Source of the DNA: Alphaproteobacteria bacterium
Lineage (GTDB): Bacteria; Pseudomonadota; Alphaproteobacteria; ATCC43930; CGMCC-115725
Reading direction: 5' to 3'
Assembly (NCBI GenBank): GCA_030039975.1
Contig: JASHUO010000445.1
Location: 1-6,280, forward strand
Length of the DNA: 6,280 nucleotides
Each line of letters starts with the position of its first letter. The first letter of the stretch is position 1. Below are positions 1 to 4,262 of the stretch, in pieces. The notes beneath the pieces were generated by a model. The model did not search any database. It saw only the letters and a program-made list of their open reading frames with translations, and was not told the DNA's origin. A program made the translations under genes and the position numbers.

Positions 1-147
1 CGCATCACGCTGGAACACTTCGTTCTGATCGCCCAGCAATTGCCGAGTTGGTTGCAGCAGTTGCTGTTGTTGACAGAGACCGCGCCAGAAGTGGATCGGC
101 GCCGCGAATCGGGCGTTGATTCGATACATCGTTTGCGGTCGACGATG

Positions 148-153
148 TTGACA
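148..153 (+). promoter_or_regulatory. Possible -35 box (TTGACA) for the lipoprotein gene
   Basis: A perfect TTGACA lies about 50 bases before the lipoprotein start, and a second perfect copy lies at 70-75. For neither copy can I find a convincing -10 box 16-18 bases downstream; the positions expected hold sequences such as TCGTCC or GGATCG. Alphaproteobacterial -10 boxes are often weak, so a promoter is possible but not shown. Confidence 0.25.
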
Positions 154-187
154 GGAGCGCTGATTTTTTTTCGTCCGCTGACCAGAT

Positions 188-192
188 GGGAG
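188..192 (+). promoter_or_regulatory. Ribosome binding site of the OmpA-like lipoprotein gene
   Basis: GGGAG is followed by seven bases and then the ATG at 200. This spacing supports that start over any other frame open in the region. Confidence 0.7.
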
Positions 193-199
193 TTGGCCG

Positions 200-1054
200 A
201 TGAAAACTGGCGCTCTGACTCTTTCCGCCCTCTCCGTACTCGCGCTCGCCGCCGGTGGATGCAGCAGTTCCGCGCCGCCGGCGGAGAATGCGAGTATCGC
301 CGCTCCAACAACTGCGGAAACGACGGCACCTGTCGCGGGTGAGCCGCAGGTGCAGGAGACGACCACTTACAGTCCAGCCTATGTCGTCGATCGTGATCAG
401 ATGCGCGGCGTTCTCCTCGCCTCCAATCCCGCGGTCTATTCGAACACCACACTCATGTCGCGTCCTAATCTCTATCACGATCCGGCCGCGTACCAGGCTT
501 GGGTAGCGTCGGAAAAGGCGTCGCAGCAGGCCATGGCGGGGGGAACCCAGCCGCCGGCAACCCGTTCGGTCGAGCACGAGAGCGGGGTCTACTTTGATTG
601 GGACAAGGCGACGCTCACGCCCGAAGGGCAGCGGGTGGTTGCCGCGATCGCGAAGCAAGCGAGCGCTGACCCGGCGTCGCAAATCGCGCTGGTCGGCAAA
701 GCCGATCTTTCAGGCAGCGAAGCCTATAATTTACGGCTGTCGCAGCGTCGCGCCGACACCGTGCGCAATCAACTCGTGGCGCAAGGCATCGACCCAAATC
801 GCATCCAGACGCGATGGGTCGGCGATCGCGAGCCGCCGGTGCCGACCGCCAGGGGCGTACGCGAAGCACGCAACCGCGTGGTCGCGATGACGACCACGAT
901 GCTGGTCGGCAGCAGCGCACCACCGGGGCCGGTCATTCTGCCGCGGCGGGTCTTGTTCACCACCACGGAAGATTCGCCGCCCGGGGCAAATGGCGGCGAG
1001 CTGCCCGGGGTCCAGCCCAATGGCAGCGTCTCGGGGCCATTGGGAGGAAGTTGA
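200..1054 (+). CDS. OmpA-family peptidoglycan-binding lipoprotein
   Basis: Predicted outer-membrane lipoprotein (284 residues) that anchors the outer membrane to peptidoglycan. Residues 1-20 form a lipoprotein-type signal with a lipobox-like AGGC ending at Cys21; Ala rather than Leu at -3 makes the lipobox imperfect. Ser at +2 would fit outer-membrane sorting. Residues ~22-55 are a low-complexity Ala/Pro/Thr linker, ~56-112 a Tyr-rich region I do not recognise, and ~128-230 the OmpA C-terminal domain: YFDWD at 131-135, a GKAD motif ending at Asp169, SGSEAYN then SQRRAD, and ARNRVV with Arg226. Asp169 and Arg226 match the residues that hold the diaminopimelate of peptidoglycan in this family. 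The usual GHTD is GKAD here. Unlike most members, the domain is followed by ~54 Pro/Gly-rich residues. The gene is monocistronic as far as seen and converges on the cupin gene. Family call is firm; specific role is unknown. Confidence 0.9.
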   Translation: MKTGALTLSALSVLALAAGGCSSSAPPAENASIAAPTTAETTAPVAGEPQVQETTTYSPAYVVDRDQMRGVLLASNPAVYSNTTLMSRPNLYHDPAAYQAWVASEKASQQAMAGGTQPPATRSVEHESGVYFDWDKATLTPEGQRVVAAIAKQASADPASQIALVGKADLSGSEAYNLRLSQRRADTVRNQLVAQGIDPNRIQTRWVGDREPPVPTARGVREARNRVVAMTTTMLVGSSAPPGPVILPRRVLFTTTEDSPPGANGGELPGVQPNGSVSGPLGGS

Positions 1055-1064
1055 GGCCGGCCTC
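1053..1064. repeat. Perfect 12-base palindrome at the end of the lipoprotein gene
   Basis: GAGGCCGGCCTC is fully self-complementary and overlaps the last two bases of the lipoprotein stop codon. As RNA it could form only a four-pair stem with a CCGG loop, and no T run follows, so it is not a standard intrinsic terminator. The remaining bases up to the cupin stop (1065-1151) hold several GGCGCC blocks and no gene that I can support. Confidence 0.4.
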
Positions 1065-1151
1065 GTTTCGGATCGGCAAGGCGCCTGACCCATCGCGATG
1101 TCGCCGTCGCAGGCGCCGCGCGTGCGGGGTCGGGCGCTATCTCTTGGCGCC

Positions 1152-1532
1152 CTACGCGTGCAGGTTCGGCGGCCGTCCTTCGAGGTAGGTAGAATCGCCG
1201 AAGGGGTCGGGACCGGCATAGACCCACAGCATCCGAGCCTCGTCCGGGCCGTCATTGCCCCAGGCATGCGGCATCCGTGGCGGGATGATCACGGTCTCAT
1301 GGGGACCGATCGTGCGGCGCTCTGTGCCGAGCTGCACCCAGATCCGCCCTTCGAACAAGATGACGGTCTCTTCGACCTGGTGCATGTGGAGCGGGACGGC
1401 CGCTCCCGAGGCCGCTCTGTTCATGAGCAGGCTCGCCCCCTGTGCGCCCAGATCTTTGTGAGCCAGAAATTTTCCGTGAATGCCGGGGCGCATGAGCACC
1501 TCGGGGAGCGTACGCTCATCGATAAACGGCAT
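1152..1532 (-). CDS. Small single-domain cupin protein
   Basis: A 126-residue cytoplasmic beta-barrel protein of the cupin fold, with no signal peptide. Cupin motif 1 matches the consensus exactly: Gly43, then His49-x-His51, Glu55 and Gly62. Motif 2 is P-x-R-x2-H-x3-N, with His89 and Asn93; Arg replaces the common Gly. His49, His51, Glu55 and His89 are the expected metal ligands. One cupin domain fills the chain, as in small sugar-isomerase-like or sensor-type cupins; the substrate cannot be read from sequence. I chose the ATG at 1532 because GGAG lies six bases upstream and the cupin fold begins soon after. The frame stays open to an ATG at 1733, but that start would run into the divergent hydrolase gene; ATGs at 1604 and 1544 lack good ribosome sites. 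It converges on the lipoprotein gene and diverges from the hydrolase gene. Confidence 0.85.
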   Translation of the reverse strand: MPFIDERTLPEVLMRPGIHGKFLAHKDLGAQGASLLMNRAASGAAVPLHMHQVEETVILFEGRIWVQLGTERRTIGPHETVIIPPRMPHAWGNDGPDEARMLWVYAGPDPFGDSTYLEGRPPNLHA

Positions 1533-1538
1533 CAGAGG

Positions 1539-1542
1539 CTCC
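1539..1542 (-). promoter_or_regulatory. Ribosome binding site that decides the cupin start
   Basis: On the minus strand GGAG is followed by six bases and the ATG at 1532-1530. It overlaps a competing upstream ATG (1544-1542), so translation from 1532 is favoured. Confidence 0.6.
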
Positions 1543-1615
1543 ATCGCCGTTCGGATCCAGAGCCGGCGGACCCGTAGAGAACGCAGATGCTTTACGATAG
1601 TCATCCCGGCACGCC

Positions 1616-1630
1616 GCGTCGAGGAGACGC
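1616..1630. repeat. Inverted repeat GCGTC-GAGGA-GACGC upstream of the hydrolase gene
   Basis: Two perfect five-base arms flank a five-base loop. The repeat ends three bases before the AGAGG ribosome site of the hydrolase gene. In mRNA the arms could pair; on DNA it could bind a small dimeric regulator. Arms this short occur by chance in GC-rich DNA. Confidence 0.3.
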
Positions 1631-1633
1631 TAA

Positions 1634-1638
1634 AGAGG
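1634..1638 (+). promoter_or_regulatory. Ribosome binding site of the serine hydrolase gene
   Basis: AGAGG stands six bases before the ATG at 1645. The frame is open further upstream to 1480, but that extension is antisense to the cupin gene, and only the 1645 start puts a signal peptide at the N terminus. Confidence 0.75.
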
Positions 1639-1644
1639 TGGATC

Positions 1645-2880
1645 ATGGGCCGAGCGACAGCCTGCCTCATTGCCTTGCTCTTGGCGTTCAGCCCGTTCTG
1701 CCTCACGGCGCGGGCTGCCGACGCGACCGTCAAGGCGCGCTTGCAGCATCTGCTCGATGACTATGTAGCGCAGAGGAGCCAGGCGGAGAGTATTTCCGGT
1801 GCCGCGTTGCGCGCCGATATCGGTACCCGGCGGCAGATTGTCGCCGTGTTCTCGGGCACGGACGGCCTCGCGGACAAGAAGCCGCTAGGGCCCGGCACGC
1901 TGTTCCAGATCGGAAGCAACACCAAGCATTTCACCGCCGCGCTCATGCTCAAGCTCGAGGCCATGGGCAAACTCGACATCCACCAGACGGTCGATCGCTG
2001 GCTTCCGCAATACCGGGCGTGGCGGGACACCAGCATCCAGTCCCTACTCAACATGACCAGCGCTATTCCAAACTACTCGGAAACGGAGGAGATCGGCGAG
2101 ATCGTCAGCACCGACCTCAATCACCAATTCACCCCCAAGCGATTGATCGCCGCGGTCGACCCGGACGACGGAAAGCATCTGCCAGCGCCCAGCGGTTGGT
2201 TCTACTCCAATACCAACGACATCCTCGCCGGCCTGATCATCGAGGCGGCGTCCGGCATGTCTTACCAGGCCGCGCTCGAGACTCTCATCCTCAAGCCGCT
2301 GGGCCTCCGCGACACTTTTTATTCCGATGGCCCCTATCCGCCCGCGGTGCTGAAGCGCGTGCCGCGCGGCCTTTACGAAAATCAGGACTGCCTGCTCTAT
2401 CAGCCCAAGCCCTGCACGCGATCGACCTTGGTGCCGCTCATCGGCAAGGACATGCGCGCGCAAAACCTGTCCTGGGCCGGAGCCGCGGGCGCCATGATCT
2501 CGACTCCCCGCGATCTCGATCGATGGATTCGCGACCTGTTTTCCCAGCGCGTCTTTCCGCAGAAACAGCTCGACGAGATGACCGCCATCGTCTCGGAGAA
2601 GACCGGACTGCCGATCCCCGAGGTGAGCGCCGAGGATCCGTCGGGCTTCGGGCTCAATCTCGCACGGATGTATGCGCCCGAGCCGGGCGGCGCGCTCTGG
2701 TTCTATCAGGGCACCACGCTCGGCTTCCGCGCCATCTTCGCCTATTGGCCGCAGCATGATCTCGTCATCACCGCCGTGACCAACAGTCAGCCGCGCGACG
2801 GGGAGGACCAGTTCGGCAAGACGGTCGTGAACGGCGCGCTTCGTATCCTGGAAGACGCCGGCTGGCTGCGCACGAAGTAA
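1645..2880 (+). CDS. Exported serine hydrolase, beta-lactamase / class C PBP family
   Basis: A 411-residue periplasmic protein of the serine beta-lactamase-like family (Pfam Beta-lactamase, PF00144), which includes AmpC-type enzymes, DD-peptidases and esterases. Residues 1-24 are a Sec signal peptide: a short Arg-containing start, a hydrophobic stretch LIALLLAF, then cleavage after ARA. Seen motifs are the nucleophile motif S91-N-T-K94 after FQIG, the leader NMTSAIPNY (136-144), and Y187-S-N189 in FYSNTND, equal to the Tyr-x-Asn motif. The third motif, normally Lys/His-Thr/Ser-Gly or HTG before G-x-x-GF, reads Y354-Q-G356 followed by TTLGF. That substitution makes true beta-lactamase activity doubtful and fits a peptidase or esterase better. 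Cys249 and Cys257 lie close together and might form a disulfide. Start and signal peptide are well supported. The RND efflux genes follow on the same strand; co-transcription is unproven. Family is firm, substrate unknown. Confidence 0.92.
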   Translation: MGRATACLIALLLAFSPFCLTARAADATVKARLQHLLDDYVAQRSQAESISGAALRADIGTRRQIVAVFSGTDGLADKKPLGPGTLFQIGSNTKHFTAALMLKLEAMGKLDIHQTVDRWLPQYRAWRDTSIQSLLNMTSAIPNYSETEEIGEIVSTDLNHQFTPKRLIAAVDPDDGKHLPAPSGWFYSNTNDILAGLIIEAASGMSYQAALETLILKPLGLRDTFYSDGPYPPAVLKRVPRGLYENQDCLLYQPKPCTRSTLVPLIGKDMRAQNLSWAGAAGAMISTPRDLDRWIRDLFSQRVFPQKQLDEMTAIVSEKTGLPIPEVSAEDPSGFGLNLARMYAPEPGGALWFYQGTTLGFRAIFAYWPQHDLVITAVTNSQPRDGEDQFGKTVVNGALRILEDAGWLRTK

Positions 2881-2927
2881 CGGTCGGCGGCGGCCCCCCG
2901 CTGGACCCCTGCCGATCCGGCAAGGCG
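2881..2927 (+). other. Short gap between hydrolase and adaptor genes
   Basis: This GC-rich spacer holds a small hairpin, TGCCG-ATC-CGGCA (2910-2922), without a following T run, so it is at most a weak or Rho-type end of transcription. The string CGATCCGGCA here (2913-2922) recurs at 3049-3058. Confidence 0.35.
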
Positions 2928-4244
2928 ATGCTCCGATCCTGCCACTCGATCCTCGGTCGATTTTGTGGCAGGGTTCCGGTCCCTTTCTCGCATCAGGCGG
3001 TGCAATGGCAAAACCAGCTGAGTGGCGCAGGATCATTGCTTCCGCCGGCGATCCGGCAGTCGGCCGCTTCTGCCTCGAAAGGGGGGATATCGCGCGCGCC
3101 TCACCTCGTCGCCGCGCTCGTCGTGCTCGCCGCGGCAAGCCTTGCCTTTGCCCCGCGCAGCGCTTCGGCCCAGGGCGCGGCGGTGCCGGTCGTGACGGTG
3201 AGCAAACCCGTCAGCCGCGAGATCGTCGAGTGGAACGAATACACCGGACAATTCGCGGCCACCGAGTCGGTCGAGGTGCGCGCCCGGGTCAGCGGCTATC
3301 TCACCGAGATTCATTTCCAGGACGGCCAGTTCGTCAAGAAAGGCGACCTGCTCTTCGTCATCGATCCGCGTCCGTTCCAGATCGCGCTCGACTCGGCCAA
3401 GGCCCAGGTCGCGGAAGCGACGGCCAAGCTCAACCTCGCCAACCAGCAGCTCGTGCGCGCCGAAAATCTGCGCAAAGGCGATGTCGTCTCCGCCAGCACC
3501 TATGACGAGCGTTTCCAGGATCAGCAGGCCGCGACCGCCGAGCTCGCCGCCGCGCGTGCCGCCGTCGCTTCGGCCGAGCTCGATCTCGAATTCGCCCATG
3601 TCACCGCACCGATGGACGGCCATGTGAGCCGCCATCTCGTCAGTATCGGCAATCTCGTCTTTGGCGGTACGAACGGAACGGCGACGCTGCTGACGACGAT
3701 CGTGACGACCGATCCCATCTACTTCTACTTCGACATCAGCGAAGCGGACCTGCTCAACTTCCAGCGCGTCGCCGCCGCAGAGCACAAGCGGGCAGGCGAT
3801 GGCGAGCCGCCGCCGATCGAGGCACACCGGCTCAATGAGACCAACTGGACGCTCAAAGGCCAGCTCAATTTCGTCGAGAACGAGGTCGACCGTGGCTCTG
3901 GCACGCTCAGGGTACGCGCCATCTTCCCCAATCCGTCGGCCACGATCGTGGCGGGCGAATTCGGGCGGGTGCGCATACCGGCGTCGCCCCCGCACCCGGC
4001 GCTGCTCGTTCCGGACAGCGCCGTGCTCTCGGATCAGTCCCGAAAGCTGGTGATGGTGGTGCGCGACGACGGTTCGGTCGAGCCGCATGTGGTCGAACTC
4101 GGGCCGCTCGAGGGCAGCCTTCGCGTCATCCGCAGCGGCATCACTCCCGGCGACCGGGTCGTGATCAACGGGCTGATGCGCATCCGTCCCGGCGTCAAGG
4201 TCGCAGCCCAGGACGGCGCCATCGAGCCGCCGCCCCAGCAATAG
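2928..4244 (+). CDS. Periplasmic adaptor (membrane fusion) subunit of RND efflux pump
   Basis: The AcrA/MexA-type adaptor links the inner-membrane pump to an outer-membrane channel. Numbering from the ATG at 2928 (438 residues): hydrophobic export segment ~59-75 with cleavage likely after SASA (81); beta-strands with the V-P-V-V-T-V-S-K-P-V signature ~87-96; first half of the lipoyl domain ~115-148 (RARVSGYL, then GQFVKKGD and IDPRPF); coiled-coil hairpin ~150-222, rich in Ala, Glu and Gln; second lipoyl half ~223-245 (TAPMDGHV); beta-barrel ~260-350; membrane-proximal domain ~355-425 with VPDSAV and GDRVVINGL. The mature part has the usual family length. The start is doubtful: the 2928 ATG gives an unusually long region before the export segment, and only GTG 3000 or TTG 3036 lie in between. 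Mature Gln82 rather than Cys means it is probably not a lipoprotein. It ends 18 bases before the pump gene, so the two are an operon. The TolC-type channel is not in view. Confidence 0.92.
   Translation: MLRSCHSILGRFCGRVPVPFSHQAVQWQNQLSGAGSLLPPAIRQSAASASKGGISRAPHLVAALVVLAAASLAFAPRSASAQGAAVPVVTVSKPVSREIVEWNEYTGQFAATESVEVRARVSGYLTEIHFQDGQFVKKGDLLFVIDPRPFQIALDSAKAQVAEATAKLNLANQQLVRAENLRKGDVVSASTYDERFQDQQAATAELAAARAAVASAELDLEFAHVTAPMDGHVSRHLVSIGNLVFGGTNGTATLLTTIVTTDPIYFYFDISEADLLNFQRVAAAEHKRAGDGEPPPIEAHRLNETNWTLKGQLNFVENEVDRGSGTLRVRAIFPNPSATIVAGEFGRVRIPASPPHPALLVPDSAVLSDQSRKLVMVVRDDGSVEPHVVELGPLEGSLRVIRSGITPGDRVVINGLMRIRPGVKVAAQDGAIEPPPQQ
2938..2972. repeat. Imperfect inverted repeat at the 5' end of the adaptor gene
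   Basis: Arms CCTGCCAC (2938-2945) and GTGGCAGG (2965-2972) are perfectly complementary. Inside them TCGA (2946-2949) can pair with TCGA (2957-2960), leaving a seven-base loop and a TTTT bulge, twelve pairs in all. It lies within the coding frame only if translation begins at 2928. It could be an operator for a repressor of the efflux operon or an mRNA hairpin. No T run follows, so it is not a standard terminator. Confidence 0.5.
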
Positions 4245-4254
4245 CGCGCGGGTC

Positions 4255-4258
4255 GAGG
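4255..4258 (+). promoter_or_regulatory. Ribosome binding site of the RND pump gene
   Basis: GAGG within CGAGGGG stands four bases before the ATG at 4263, in the 18-base gap after the adaptor stop codon TAG (4242-4244). It supports the chosen start of the pump. Confidence 0.65.
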
Positions 4259-4262
4259 GGTC

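Larger units (their letters stand above)
1..199. other. Left-edge region upstream of the OmpA-like lipoprotein gene
   Basis: No gene can be assigned here. Two forward frames are open from the left edge: one runs to a stop at 117-119, the other continues to 342, deep inside the lipoprotein gene in a different frame. Either could carry the tail of an upstream gene, but neither shows a recognisable motif. The stretch contains small inverted repeats rich in CAGCA/TGCTG (34-66), a nine-base direct repeat TGTTGACAG at 68-76 and 146-154, and a run of eight T at 164-171. It most likely holds the promoter and leader of the lipoprotein gene. Confidence 0.4.
1533..1644. promoter_or_regulatory. Divergent intergenic region, cupin / serine hydrolase
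   Basis: These 112 bases separate two divergent genes and must hold both promoters unless one is read from outside. I cannot point to a convincing -35/-10 pair in either direction; TACGAT at 1593-1598 is the best -10-like string on the plus strand but has no partner. An inverted repeat GCGTC-N5-GACGC (1616-1630) sits just before the hydrolase ribosome site and could be an operator or a leader hairpin. Confidence 0.45.

Noticed and set aside
154..171. Possible intrinsic terminator before the run of eight T
   Set aside because: The only stem before the T run is CAG-N5-CTG, three pairs, too weak for a normal terminator.
40..342. A forward open frame overlapping the start of the lipoprotein gene
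   Set aside because: It would overlap the lipoprotein gene by more than 140 bases in another frame and has no recognised motif or ribosome site. The part before 200 could still be the tail of an upstream gene, but this cannot be shown.
5..682. A 225-residue open frame on the minus strand over the lipoprotein gene
   Set aside because: Arg-rich, motif-free product; the plus-strand OmpA-like gene has a ribosome site, signal peptide and conserved domain.
1480..1644. N-terminal extension of the serine hydrolase to an ATG at 1480
   Set aside because: It would place ~55 Arg-rich residues before a clear signal peptide and run antisense to the cupin gene; the ATG at 1645 has a good ribosome site.
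1533..1733. N-terminal extension of the cupin to an ATG at 1733
   Set aside because: It would run antisense into the hydrolase signal peptide, adds basic residues outside the cupin fold, and lacks a good ribosome site; 1532 has one.
2019..2759. A 246-residue forward open frame inside the hydrolase gene
   Set aside because: Arg/His/Pro-rich frame-shifted shadow of the hydrolase, with no motifs.
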